Source of the DNA: Bacillus sp. V2I10
GTDB lineage: Bacteria > Bacillota > Bacilli > Bacillales > Bacillaceae
NCBI RefSeq assembly: GCF_030817055.1
Contig: NZ_JAUSYV010000002.1
Span: 325,562 to 389,561, forward strand
DNA length: 64,000 nt
Direction of reading: 5' to 3'
Program-made: the position numbers and the translations under genes
Notes under the pieces: generated by a model
Told to the model about the DNA's origin: nothing
Database searches by the model: none
What the model saw: only the letters and a program-made list of their open reading frames with translations
Shown here: positions 36,404 to 45,095 of the stretch, in pieces
How positions within the stretch are numbered: position 1 is the first letter of the stretch
How the letters are laid out: each line of letters starts with the position of its first letter

Positions 36404-36559
36404 GCTTTTTCCCCCCCTATTAAATATTGAAAATTAAGAATATTTTAGTGTTTATTAACGAACAAGGAACGAATTATAATGAATAAAGATCAGATTTTGA
36501 TAAATCATAATTATATATATGGGAATTTTAGTTTTGAAGATAAGACATCTAACTTACGA

Positions 36560-36625
36560 CATAAAAAAATGGTCAGGCCACTCAAAAAGATGGGCCTAAA
36601 CAGAACTAACCTCCATTTTTTTATG
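36560..36625. repeat. Nested inverted repeat of unknown role
   Basis: CATAAAAAAATGG (36560-36572) and CCATTTTTTTATG (36613-36625) are exact inverted repeats; inside them AGGCC and GGCCT can pair. It could be a bidirectional terminator or the footprint of a small inverted-repeat element. An 83-codon frame across it has no other support. Confidence 0.5.
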
Positions 36626-36695
36626 AAGCTACAAGGCTTCTTTAGAAGCAGAATAAAGAATGAAAAATGCCGAATGGTAAAAGCCGTTAGAATGA

Positions 36696-36723
36696 AACCC
36701 CTTGAGGACCAAGGGGTTTTTGG
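36696..36723 (+). terminator. Terminator-like hairpin
   Basis: AACCCCTTG and CAAGGGGTT with a short loop, then TTT. No gene is evident directly upstream on the plus strand; on the minus strand it lies downstream of the HAD gene. Confidence 0.55.
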
Positions 36724-36809
36724 ATGGTAATGGGTATTAGTTATTTTAATTGGGTTTGTGTAAAGTATACAGAGGTGTAGATTTTCAACAGAACACACGT
36801 AGTTTAGTT

Positions 36810-37637
36810 TCAGATTACGGATTTGACTTTTTGTGTATTCATTAAATCCAAAAGATGGCGTACTGCGTGGGAGAATCCATCTTCATCATTTGTTTTTGTT
36901 ATTAAATTAGCCTTTTGTTGAATATTTAAAGGGGCATTACCCATCGCAACGGAAGTGGTTGCTACCTCGAATTGGGCGAGATCATTGCCCCCATCTCCGA
37001 TAGCAAAAATCTCTTCAAACGATAGATTCATCATCTGTTGATAACGCAATATAGCCTTTCCTTTATGTGTTTCATTTGAAGTGATTTCTACGTTATTAGG
37101 AAAAGAAGAAGCCGTCGAAACATCGAATTTACTCGTTAATGTCTTTTTTACTTCTTCAATTTTTTCTAGTTGATCATACTGTACCAAAGCAATTAGTTTA
37201 TATATTTTAAGATTGTCTTGCTTTAGAATTTCATCGTAATTGAATGCTTGAAAAAGAATGTCTAGCTCTTCTTTGCTCTTACTATGTAATGGAGGCAAAG
37301 TGGAAGGGAAACCGCCATAATTTGTATATACGAGAATTCTAACTCCTAATTTTTGCAAAACAGAGAATATCTCTTTATATGTAGAAATTGATATAGTAAC
37401 CTCGTACAACAGTTCTCCAGTTTTTGAGTATAAAACAGAACCATTTAAACAAAAAATCGGAATTTCCATGTTTTGTATAGCTTTGATTTTCACCACATCT
37501 GCATAAGCTCGACCTGTGTTTAAAATAATCGTATGTCCCTTTTCCTGCAATTCTTTTAAGGTTTTCAAATCTTCCTCGGATATTTCATGTCGAGAATTCA
37601 ATAACGTACCATCTAAATCAATCGAAATACATTTCAT
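36810..37637 (-). CDS. Cof-type HAD-IIB hydrolase
   Basis: HAD phosphatase of about 275 residues: motif I CISIDLDGTLLNSRHEIS at the N-terminus, motif II IILNTGRAYADV, Lys in KGKAILRYQ, and motif IV FAIGDGGNDLAQFEVA near the C-terminus with the typical GNAPLNIQQKA. Members hydrolyse sugar phosphates or pyridoxal phosphate. I choose the internal Met at 37637 because the family starts there; no strong ribosome binding site is visible. Leftward, in the same orientation as gapB. Confidence 0.85.
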   Translation of the reverse strand: MKCISIDLDGTLLNSRHEISEEDLKTLKELQEKGHTIILNTGRAYADVVKIKAIQNMEIPIFCLNGSVLYSKTGELLYEVTISISTYKEIFSVLQKLGVRILVYTNYGGFPSTLPPLHSKSKEELDILFQAFNYDEILKQDNLKIYKLIALVQYDQLEKIEEVKKTLTSKFDVSTASSFPNNVEITSNETHKGKAILRYQQMMNLSFEEIFAIGDGGNDLAQFEVATTSVAMGNAPLNIQQKANLITKTNDEDGFSHAVRHLLDLMNTQKVKSVI

Positions 37638-37878
37638 CGTTTCAGCCCATTCCATAAATTTTAATTTATTACAATTATACTAATTGAATCCATCTATTTT
37701 AATATAGAATATTCATTTTTGGATAGGTAAAAAGGTTCTGCTTCAAATCATAATTTTAAAATTTAAAAAACAAAAAATACCGAACTTTCTAATTTTTCAT
37801 CATGAAAATTCGGCATAAGGTTTTAAATTACGATTTAAAGGCATTTTTTATTAACCTTAGTTTTGCTTCTGTGCTTTT

Positions 37879-38040
37879 TTATTCTCCCTGATCATTTTGT
37901 AAATCTTGATTGAGGCATTGATCTTGCTTGCAGTTAGAATAATGAGTCATGACTTTCTCCGCATCTACAGTATCTATAAGCTTTCCACAATATATGCATA
38001 CAACTGCACCTAATGCTTGAGAGCCACCGGAGTTTTCCAT
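37879..38040 (-). CDS. SR1P-like GAPDH-binding small protein
   Basis: 53 residues: MENSGGSQALGAVVCIYCGK, LIDTVDAEKVMTHYSNCKQD, then a hydrophilic tail. The pattern VCxxC, hydrophobic-Asp, EKV, Tyr, Cys matches the SR1P peptides of Bacillus, which bind GapA and stimulate RNase J1. GGGGAAAAC precedes the ATG, which lies inside the 3' end of the gap gene (31-bp overlap). The two are therefore co-transcribed, unlike B. subtilis, where SR1P comes from a separate small RNA. Assignment rests on a short motif but the gap linkage supports it. Confidence 0.65.
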   Translation of the reverse strand: MENSGGSQALGAVVCIYCGKLIDTVDAEKVMTHYSNCKQDQCLNQDLQNDQGE

Positions 38041-39053
38041 GTTTTCCCCATCCTTTCGTTTACTGCTTGAGCCAATTCAATTACCCTACAAGAATATGCC
38101 CATTCATTATCATACCAGGCCAATATTTTAATTTGATTTTCCACAGTCATAATTGAAAGTCCGTCTACAATTGCTGACTTTGCATTCCCTATAAAATCGG
38201 CTGATACTAATGGCTCTTCAGTATAACCAACATAGTGGGACAGTTTTCCATTTGCTGCTGTATAAAATACCGATTTCACTTCTTCGTGCGATACCTCACG
38301 GGCCACTTGAACAGTGAGATCAACCAAAGAAACATCCTGCGTAGGAACTCGAATAGATATTCCTTCAATATTAGAAGCGAGATGCGGAAGAACATCAACA
38401 AGTGCCTTACCCACCCCTGTTGTAGTTGGAATTATTGATTGAGTACAAGATCGGGCTCTTCTCAAATCTTTATGCGGGTTATCAATATGATTTTGGTCAG
38501 AAGTATAGGAGTGAACGGTTGTCATCCATCCTCTTTTAACTCGGAAAGCTTGGTCCAAGATACTTAAAAGTGGGGCAACACAGTTAGTCGTGCAGGAAGC
38601 TGCGGATAAAATAGTGTGCTTCGAAAGATCTAACAGATGATCATTCACTCCCATTACTACCGTAAAATCCATCTGTTTTCCAGGCGCAGTAATAATAACA
38701 GCCGATGCACCGGATGCTAAATGTTTTTGTGCACCCTGACGATCATTGAATTTCCCAGTAGCATCGATGACAATGTCAATATTCATTTGTCCCCATGGGA
38801 TGTTTTTAGGTTCACGTTCAGAAACAATCTGTATGAGGTTTCCATTAATTAATAGATTTCCGTCTTGTATTGAAATATCCGCATCCCAGGTTCCATGTAC
38901 CGTATCGTATTTTAATAAATGAGCTACAGTTTCTACAGGGTAAATGGAATTAATCGCAGCTAACTTCAGCTGATTAGAATTACTAGAAAAGAGATTCCTA
39001 ATCAACAACCGACCGATTCTTCCAGTCCCACTAATGCTAATTCTTCTTATCAT
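38010..39053 (-). CDS. gapB: Glyceraldehyde-3-phosphate dehydrogenase, GapB-like
   Basis: 347 residues. ISGTGRIGRLLIRNL for cofactor binding; the strand end reads AAINSIYPVETVAHLLKYDT, without the Asp that gives NAD preference in GapA, so NADP(H) use is likely. Catalytic Cys in LSAASCTTNCVAPLL; WYDNEWAYSCRVIEL at the end. AGGAGG precedes the ATG. In Bacillus GapB is the gluconeogenic form; here it would make triose phosphate or NADPH in the cycle. HxlR box F lies upstream. Confidence 0.9.
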   Translation of the reverse strand: MIRRISISGTGRIGRLLIRNLFSSNSNQLKLAAINSIYPVETVAHLLKYDTVHGTWDADISIQDGNLLINGNLIQIVSEREPKNIPWGQMNIDIVIDATGKFNDRQGAQKHLASGASAVIITAPGKQMDFTVVMGVNDHLLDLSKHTILSAASCTTNCVAPLLSILDQAFRVKRGWMTTVHSYTSDQNHIDNPHKDLRRARSCTQSIIPTTTGVGKALVDVLPHLASNIEGISIRVPTQDVSLVDLTVQVAREVSHEEVKSVFYTAANGKLSHYVGYTEEPLVSADFIGNAKSAIVDGLSIMTVENQIKILAWYDNEWAYSCRVIELAQAVNERMGKTWKTPVALKH

Positions 39054-39124
39054 TGTGTTGCCTCCTTTCTTATCATCACTCTAAATAGATTTCACCTAAT
39101 TCCTTACTGATCATCCATATTAAT

Positions 39125-39191
39125 ATTATTAGACACGTAAAAAACTTTAACAAGTACACACTTTTATGTTATATAGTGTCAAATAGTATAC
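39125..39191 (-). promoter_or_regulatory. HxlR box F and -10-like element of the gapB promoter
   Basis: On the minus strand GTATACT, 7 bases, ACTATAT, 7 bases, AAGTGTGTACTT (39191-39152), then AATAAT at 39130-39125, at the same 27-nt distance. The -10 is weaker than in the other copies. Confidence 0.78.
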
Positions 39192-39311
39192 CGTTATGCG
39201 TACCTAATGCCATGCCTTTTAAATAAATGACTTGAAACTTCTTTAGTTTGACAATACGTTTCTTCTCGAAGTTTCCAAGGTAAGGAATTTTAAACACTAG
39301 AATTACAATAT

Positions 39312-39355
39312 AAAAAACCCCATGTTGTAATCCTTGATTGCTTCATGGGGTTTTT
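39312..39355. terminator. Bidirectional terminator
   Basis: AAAAACCCCATG pairs with CATGGGGTTTTT around a 19-nt loop, between gapB and hxlR copy 3. Confidence 0.85.
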
Positions 39356-39511
39356 CACTGTCCAATTATATAGTTTTAGTTGTTAATTCTTCCATCTCTC
39401 TGAAGTGCATGTCCTCTAAACAGTTTTAAACACTCATAATCTTCGTGAAAGCAATACTACCAAAAACAATGGGGCCAAAGGAAAATCGTTTTCAATCCCT
39501 TATGCGTTTTT

Positions 39512-39874
39512 CTACTCGATAGACTCGGCTCCCTCTATTTTGATTTCAAGTCTTTCTCCATAGTTTTTCCCCCATTGATACATAGATTCGAGAATAGGGA
39601 TCAGGGATTTTCCTTCTTCGGTCAGTGAGTATTCTACTTTTGGTGGTACAACAGGATAGACTTCACGGTGAATAATGAGGTCTTCTTCCAGTTCTCGCAA
39701 TTGGTTCACAAGCATTCTTTGGGTGATATCCGGCATAAGAGACTTCAGTTCGTTAAACCGTTTTGTTCCTTCTTTGCCTAGATGCCATAAAATAAGCATC
39801 TTCCATTTACCGCCAATAACGGATAGTGTCAATTCTTTTTCGCAGTTTAACGTCCTATTACCAGTGTGCCTCAT
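39512..39874 (-). CDS. hxlR: HxlR-type formaldehyde-responsive activator, copy 3
   Basis: 120 residues with LNCEKELTLSVIGGKWKMLI, so Cys11/Lys13 are again conserved. The N-terminal ten residues are the most diverged of the three copies (MRHTGNRTLN). GGAGGG precedes the ATG. It diverges from glpX across two HxlR boxes (C and D), suggesting both self-control and control of glpX-fba-tkt. Confidence 0.92.
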   Translation of the reverse strand: MRHTGNRTLNCEKELTLSVIGGKWKMLILWHLGKEGTKRFNELKSLMPDITQRMLVNQLRELEEDLIIHREVYPVVPPKVEYSLTEEGKSLIPILESMYQWGKNYGERLEIKIEGAESIE

Positions 39875-39905
39875 TGCTTCGCCCTCCGTGTCTGTTAGAT
39901 TAATA

Positions 39906-39972
39906 GTATACTTTGTAATACTATATGTTCGTAAAGTGCTTACTTACGAAACAATATGATACGCATTATACT
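39906..39972 (+). promoter_or_regulatory. HxlR box C with -10
   Basis: GTATACT, 7 bases, ACTATAT, 7 bases, AAGTGCTTACTT (39906-39945), TATACT at 39967-39972. It lies closest to hxlR copy 3 but is oriented towards glpX. The downstream box D is 111 bp away, so the promoter is duplicated. Confidence 0.75.
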
Positions 39973-40016
39973 AAAACAAATATTAAAAATATTTCGACTT
40001 GTTTTAAAAGTCTGCA

Positions 40017-40083
40017 GTATACTTTTCGATACTATATGCTAGTAAAGTGCGTACTTATATTTAAATATTATACACGCTATACT
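40017..40083 (+). promoter_or_regulatory. HxlR box D and -10 of the glpX-fba-tkt promoter
   Basis: GTATACT, 7 bases, ACTATAT, 7 bases, AAGTGCGTACTT (40017-40056), TATACT at 40078-40083; 27-nt distance again. Nearest box to glpX, whose ATG is at 40159. Confidence 0.82.
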
Positions 40084-40158
40084 TACTTCTGTACAGGTGA
40101 TAACGATTACAAAAGATAATATGGCTTGTATAAATATTAAGAACATGGAGGTGACCAA

Positions 40159-41139
40159 ATGAGTGAGTTGAAAACCAATGTCCTTAGTAAAGAGCGTGTT
40201 CAGGTGTTAGCTATGGATTTTCTCTCTGTAGCACAGCAAGCAGCTATTGCTTCCTATCCGTGGGTAGGAAAAGGAAATAAAAATGAAGCTGATGGGGCTG
40301 GAACGAAAGCAATGCGCGATCGAATGAACCTCATTGATATGACTGGCGTGATTGTTATTGGGGAAGGGGAACTGGACGAAGCTCCCATGCTCTACATTGA
40401 TGAGGTACTAGGAACTGGAAATGGACCCCAAGTAGATATTGCGGTTGATCCTGTTGAAGGAACTACTTTAATGTCAAAAGGACAGGATGATTCAATAACA
40501 GTAATTGCGGTGTCGTCCAGAGGAAGTTTACTGCATGCACCGGATATGTACATGAAAAAAATAGCTGTAGGTCCGAAAGCAAAAGGACATATCAATATAG
40601 ACGCATCTTTAACAGAAAATATGATATCCGTTGCTAAAGCTTTAGGGAAAGACGTAAAAGAATTAACGGTCATGATACAGGATCGACCACGTCATGATCA
40701 TTTGATCAAACAAGTATTCGATGCGGGGGCTAAAGTCAAGTTATTTTCTGATGGTGACGTTACAGGGGCAATAGCTACTGCGCTCGAAGAAAATGATATT
40801 GATATATTAGTAGGAACTGGCGGTGCTCCAGAGGGAGTAATTGCAGCGACTGCACTGAAGTGTTTGGGAGGAGATTTCCAAGGGAAACTAGCCCCTCAAA
40901 ACCAAGAAGAATATGACCGCTGTATTAATATGGGATTGCCAGATCCTGAAATAGTTTTAACAATAGATGACATTGTAAAATCAGATGATTGCTTTTTTGT
41001 TGCAACAGGAATTACGGATGGAATGCTTATGAAGGGTATTCGAAAAACAGAAGATGGGTCAATACTAACTCATTCTTTCCTTACAGTTGGAGGAATGGAT
41101 GAAAAAATCCAATTCATAGAATCATATCATCGATTTTGA
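40159..41139 (+). CDS. glpX: Class II fructose-1,6-bisphosphatase (GlpX)
   Basis: 326 residues. DGAGTKAMRDRMNLIDMTG, VIVIGEGELDEAPMLY and IAVDPVEGTTLMSKGQDDSI with the metal-binding Asp/Glu residues. Hydrolyses fructose 1,6-bisphosphate, and plasmid GlpX of B. methanolicus also acts on sedoheptulose 1,7-bisphosphate (established for that organism; inferred here). GGAGGTGA precedes the ATG. First of glpX-fba-tkt, the rearrangement arm that regenerates ribulose 5-phosphate. Confidence 0.93.
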   Translation: MSELKTNVLSKERVQVLAMDFLSVAQQAAIASYPWVGKGNKNEADGAGTKAMRDRMNLIDMTGVIVIGEGELDEAPMLYIDEVLGTGNGPQVDIAVDPVEGTTLMSKGQDDSITVIAVSSRGSLLHAPDMYMKKIAVGPKAKGHINIDASLTENMISVAKALGKDVKELTVMIQDRPRHDHLIKQVFDAGAKVKLFSDGDVTGAIATALEENDIDILVGTGGAPEGVIAATALKCLGGDFQGKLAPQNQEEYDRCINMGLPDPEIVLTIDDIVKSDDCFFVATGITDGMLMKGIRKTEDGSILTHSFLTVGGMDEKIQFIESYHRF

Positions 41140-41243
41140 ACATAACAAATGATGTTAAATGTCAATTGCTAGTCTAATTAGATAGTTAATAGAAGCCCTC
41201 TATAAGGGCATTTATATAAAAAAGGAATAAGGAGATGGAAAAT

Positions 41244-42137
41244 ATGCCATTAGTTTCAATGAAAGAGATGTTAATTCAAGCAAAAGAAAATAAGTATGCT
41301 GTAGGACAGTTCAACATCAATAATCTTGAGTTTACTCAGGCGATTTTACAAGCAGCACAAGAAGAGAATTCTCCTGTAATTCTCGGGGTATCAGAAGGTG
41401 CTGCACGTTACATGGGTGGATTTAAGTTGATTGTCACAATGGTCAAAGAATTAATGGATGAATATAAAGTAACGGTACCAGTTGCTATTCATCTTGATCA
41501 TGGTTCCAGCCTCGAGAAATGTGTACAAGCCATCCATGCTGGATTTACATCCGTTATGATTGATGGTTCCCATCATCCACTTGAAGAAAATATTGAATTA
41601 ACAAAACGAGTGGTTGAAGTGGCGCATGCTGTTGGTGTATCTGTTGAAGCGGAGCTTGGTCGTATTGGCGGGCAAGAAGATGGCATTATCGTTGATGTCG
41701 AATCTGCATATTATGCGATTCCCTCTGAATGTGATCAATTAGTTCGTGAAACAGGAGTAGACTGCTTTGCACCTGCATTAGGTTCTGTTCACGGTCCGTA
41801 CAAAGGTGAACCAAATCTTGGATTTGATCGAATGAAGGAAGTTATGGAATTAACTGGTGTTCCTCTCGTTCTTCACGGTGGTACAGGTATCCCAACGAAA
41901 GATATTCAAAAAGCCATTATGTTTGGTTCGGCGAAAATTAATGTCAATACAGAAAGCCAAATTTCTGCTTCCAAAGCTGTTCGCGAAGTATTAGCAGCGA
42001 AGCCAAATGAATACGATCCTCGTAAATTCCTGGCACCAGCTCGTGAAGCAATTAAAGCTACAGTCAAAGGTAAAATGCGTGAATTTGGTTCTTCAGGCAG
42101 AGCTCAGGTAGAGCAAAAGGAAAAGAGCTTAGCTTAA
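41244..42137 (+). CDS. fba: Class II fructose-bisphosphate aldolase
   Basis: 297 residues from ATG 41244, which begins MPLVSMKEMLIQAKENKYAV like FbaA; AAGGAG at 41230 is too close to the upstream ATG at 41235. Zinc and catalytic motifs: VAIHLDHGSSLEKCVQAI, VSVEAELGRIGGQEDG, SVHGPYKGEP, VLHGGTGIPTKDIQKAI. Splits fructose and sedoheptulose bisphosphates into triose phosphate plus dihydroxyacetone phosphate or erythrose 4-phosphate. It lies about 100 bases after glpX, without a terminator. Confidence 0.93.
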   Translation: MPLVSMKEMLIQAKENKYAVGQFNINNLEFTQAILQAAQEENSPVILGVSEGAARYMGGFKLIVTMVKELMDEYKVTVPVAIHLDHGSSLEKCVQAIHAGFTSVMIDGSHHPLEENIELTKRVVEVAHAVGVSVEAELGRIGGQEDGIIVDVESAYYAIPSECDQLVRETGVDCFAPALGSVHGPYKGEPNLGFDRMKEVMELTGVPLVLHGGTGIPTKDIQKAIMFGSAKINVNTESQISASKAVREVLAAKPNEYDPRKFLAPAREAIKATVKGKMREFGSSGRAQVEQKEKSLA

Positions 42138-42160
42138 TTTAAGAAGAAAGGGGAAAAGTC

Positions 42161-44164
42161 ATGATTGAAGAAAAAGTAAAGGTTGATCAACTAGCCATTA
42201 ATACGATTAGAACCCTATCAATCGATGCGATTGAAAAGGTTAATTCTGGTCATCCAGGTATGCCAATGGGTGCTGCTCCAATGGCATACATACTCTGGTC
42301 TAAGTTTATGAACTATAATCCAAGCAATCCGGATTGGTTTAACCGTGACCGTTTCACATTATCTGCAGGTCATGGATCCATGCTTTTATACAGCTTATTG
42401 CATTTAACTGGTTATGACCTATCATTGGATGACTTAAAAAACTTCCGGCAATGGGGAAGCAAAACACCTGGTCATCCTGAATTCGGCCATACCCCTGGAG
42501 TCGATGCTACAACAGGTCCGTTAGGACAAGGTATTTCAATGGCAGTTGGAATGGCAATGGCCGAAAGGCACTTAGCGTCTACTTACAATCGTGATAATTT
42601 AAATGTAATTGATCACTACACATACAGTATTTGTGGCGATGGAGATTTAATGGAAGGTGTATCTTCAGAGGCAGCTTCACTTGCAGGCCATCTTAAACTT
42701 GGTCGTTTGATTGTTTTATATGATTCAAACGATATTTCACTTGACGGTGATCTTCATATGTCATTTAGTGAAAGTGCTGCTGATCGTTTTAAAGCATATG
42801 GGTGGCAAGTAATTCGTGTAGAAGACGGCAATGATCTTAATGCAATCGCAGAAGCTTTAGCAGAAGCAAAGGCAAACGAAGAACAGCCTACATTAATTGA
42901 AGTCAAGACAACAATTGGTTATGGTTCACCGAATAAAGGCGGTAAATCTGCATCGCACGGTGCGCCACTTGGAAAAGAAGAAATAAAACTTGTAAAAGAA
43001 CATTACAACTGGAACTACGAAGAAGACTTTTATATTCCAAAAGAAGTCAAAGCACATTTTTCAGAACTAAAAGAAGCATCTGAACAGAAGGAACGGTTTT
43101 GGAATACGTTGTTCGCACAATATGAGAAAACATATCCAGCGCTCGCAAAGGAATTAAAGCAAGCAATTAATGGTGAGCTTCCAGAAGGCTGGGATGCAGA
43201 TGTTCCTCAATATCGTTTGGGTGAAGATAAACTTGCAACCCGTTCTTCCAGCGGTGAAGTATTAAATGCTCTTGCGAAAAACGTTCCACAGTTATTTGGC
43301 GGTTCAGCTGATTTATCCTCTTCAAATAAAACGCTGCTAAAAGGTGAAGGAGACTTTAGTGCTTCAGATTATAGCGGACGTAACATTTGGTTTGGGGTTC
43401 GTGAATTTGGAATGGGTGCTGCTGTAAACGGTATGGCTTTACACGGCGGGGTGAAAGTATTTGGAGCAACGTTCTTTGTATTCTCTGATTATCTACGTCC
43501 GGCTATTCGTCTCTCAGCATTAATGAAGCTACCAGTCATTTATGTCTTTACACATGATAGCGTTGCCGTGGGTGAGGATGGACCAACACATGAGCCAATT
43601 GAACAATTGGCCTCATTACGTGCAATGCCTGGTCTCTCTACAATTCGGCCGGCTGAAGGCAACGAAACAGCTGCAGCTTGGAAGTTGGCATTAGAGAGTA
43701 AAAACGAACCAACCGCTCTTATCCTTACGCGTCAAGATTTACCAACACTTGTAGATTCTGAAAAAGGGTATGAGGGTGTTAAAAAAGGTGCATATGTGAT
43801 CTCTGAAGCAAAAGATAATGTTGCTGGTTTGTTATTAGCATCTGGTTCTGAAGTTGCCCTAGCTGTTGATGCCCAAAAGGCACTTGAAAAGGAAGGTATT
43901 TATGTTTCGGTTGTTAGTATGCCGAGCTGGGATCGTTTTGAAAAACAAAATGATGCATATAAAGAAAGTGTAATTCCTAAATACGTGAAAGCACGTCTTG
44001 GTATTGAGATGGGGGCTTCCTTAGGTTGGAGTAAATATGTTGGTGATAATGGTGACGTCCTCGCCATTGATCAATTTGGGGCCTCAGCACCAGGAGAGAA
44101 AATCATTGAAGAATACGGTTTTACGGTTGAAAATGTTATTTCTCATTTTAAAAAGCTTCTCTAA
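42161..44164 (+). CDS. tkt: Transketolase
   Basis: 667 residues, full length. Thiamine-diphosphate site GDGDLMEGVSSEAASLAG, early NSGHPGMPMGAAPMAYILWS and GHGSMLLYSLLHL, later VREFGMGAAVNGMALHGG, and HDSVAVGEDGPTHEPIEQLA. Moves C2 units between sugar phosphates in the RuMP/pentose cycle. AAGGGG stands before the ATG, 23 bases after fba. Third gene of the operon. Confidence 0.95.
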   Translation: MIEEKVKVDQLAINTIRTLSIDAIEKVNSGHPGMPMGAAPMAYILWSKFMNYNPSNPDWFNRDRFTLSAGHGSMLLYSLLHLTGYDLSLDDLKNFRQWGSKTPGHPEFGHTPGVDATTGPLGQGISMAVGMAMAERHLASTYNRDNLNVIDHYTYSICGDGDLMEGVSSEAASLAGHLKLGRLIVLYDSNDISLDGDLHMSFSESAADRFKAYGWQVIRVEDGNDLNAIAEALAEAKANEEQPTLIEVKTTIGYGSPNKGGKSASHGAPLGKEEIKLVKEHYNWNYEEDFYIPKEVKAHFSELKEASEQKERFWNTLFAQYEKTYPALAKELKQAINGELPEGWDADVPQYRLGEDKLATRSSSGEVLNALAKNVPQLFGGSADLSSSNKTLLKGEGDFSASDYSGRNIWFGVREFGMGAAVNGMALHGGVKVFGATFFVFSDYLRPAIRLSALMKLPVIYVFTHDSVAVGEDGPTHEPIEQLASLRAMPGLSTIRPAEGNETAAAWKLALESKNEPTALILTRQDLPTLVDSEKGYEGVKKGAYVISEAKDNVAGLLLASGSEVALAVDAQKALEKEGIYVSVVSMPSWDRFEKQNDAYKESVIPKYVKARLGIEMGASLGWSKYVGDNGDVLAIDQFGASAPGEKIIEEYGFTVENVISHFKKLL

Positions 44165-44396
44165 AATGTTAACTTTGTTTAATTAGAAATGAACTAGGTA
44201 CTTTTAATATCTAAACTATCTAATAATCAAGGGGATACAAAAAGAGAAACACTTGTATTCCCTGATATTATAGAATGAAAAGGATAGATTTTAGTCTTAA
44301 ACATTTAATAGAATCAAAGATTCCTTTATTCATTTAAAATACAGGGGTTAAGAAACAATCCTAACGGTTTTTTATGGATAGACACCTTTTGATAAT

Positions 44397-44433
44397 GGGC
44401 AGACTACACCAGTTGGTGAACCTGCCCTTTTTT
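44397..44433 (+). terminator. Terminator of glpX-fba-tkt
   Basis: GGGCAG and CTGCCC with inner ACC/GGT pairing, then six T. It closely resembles the hxlAB terminator. A weaker stem (GGGGATACAA/TTGTATTCCC) lies at 44233-44256. Confidence 0.85.
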
Positions 44434-44867
44434 GAACAAATGAATCACACCTGCATCACTTAATTAGAAGTATGATATTCAAATGCTTAGTCATCTAAAT
44501 AATGTAACTCCCCTCCTCATCATAATAATCTCGTTTGTTAATTGTCTTGCAAATGACTTAACTGTCAGGGGAACAACAAAAAAGCATTTATAAGTGTAAT
44601 TAGCAATCAATCTTTTACTGACAATCTAAATTCTTATATTCAATTTTATATTAAATAAAATAGAGATTGTCTTAAAAGTCTTACGCAGCCTTTGATGCGC
44701 ATTTTTGTAACGAAAAATGATTCATTACTTGTAATTTTGTGATGTTATATACAAAAGTTACTAAAACGTAATGTACTATAGCTCGTTTTTCAGCAAGACA
44801 TCTAACAAAAGTTATTAAAGAAGCAGCACATTCAAATCGACTTAGCCATTATGATGGGGAGGAAAAG
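44434..44867. other. Intergenic stretch before the Spo0E-like gene
   Basis: No frame with a ribosome binding site, no HxlR box and no clear repeat. It presumably carries the promoter for the 44868 gene. Confidence 0.35.
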
Positions 44868-45095
44868 ATGATGATTGAAATGTTGAAATCGGAATTACTT
44901 GTGAATATAGACGCTAAGCGTAAAGAAATGATCGAAATTGCTATTGTCGGTGATTATACGGATGAAAAAACCGTAACATGTAGCCAAGAATTGGACCAGC
45001 TTTTATATAAATACCAGCAAATTTTGTTTGAAGAGAAAAGGAATACGGGTTTTCACTTTCTTAAATTAATGAAATCTATTAAAAGAGTTTCATAA
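44868..45095 (+). CDS. Spo0E-like aspartyl-phosphate phosphatase
   Basis: 75 residues: LLVNIDAKRKEMIEIAIVGD and TVTCSQELDQLLYKYQQILF. The SQELD core plus flanking helices is the hallmark of the Spo0E family, which dephosphorylates Spo0A-P and delays sporulation. GGGGAGGAAAAG precedes two adjacent ATG codons. Placed alone between tkt and pfk; a link between growth on C1 compounds and sporulation timing is conceivable but unproven. Confidence 0.8.
   Translation: MMIEMLKSELLVNIDAKRKEMIEIAIVGDYTDEKTVTCSQELDQLLYKYQQILFEEKRNTGFHFLKLMKSIKRVS

Noticed and set aside
36479..36730. 83-codon plus-strand frame and its 95-codon antisense partner
   Set aside because: Both run across the nested inverted repeat and a terminator-like hairpin, and neither has a ribosome binding site.
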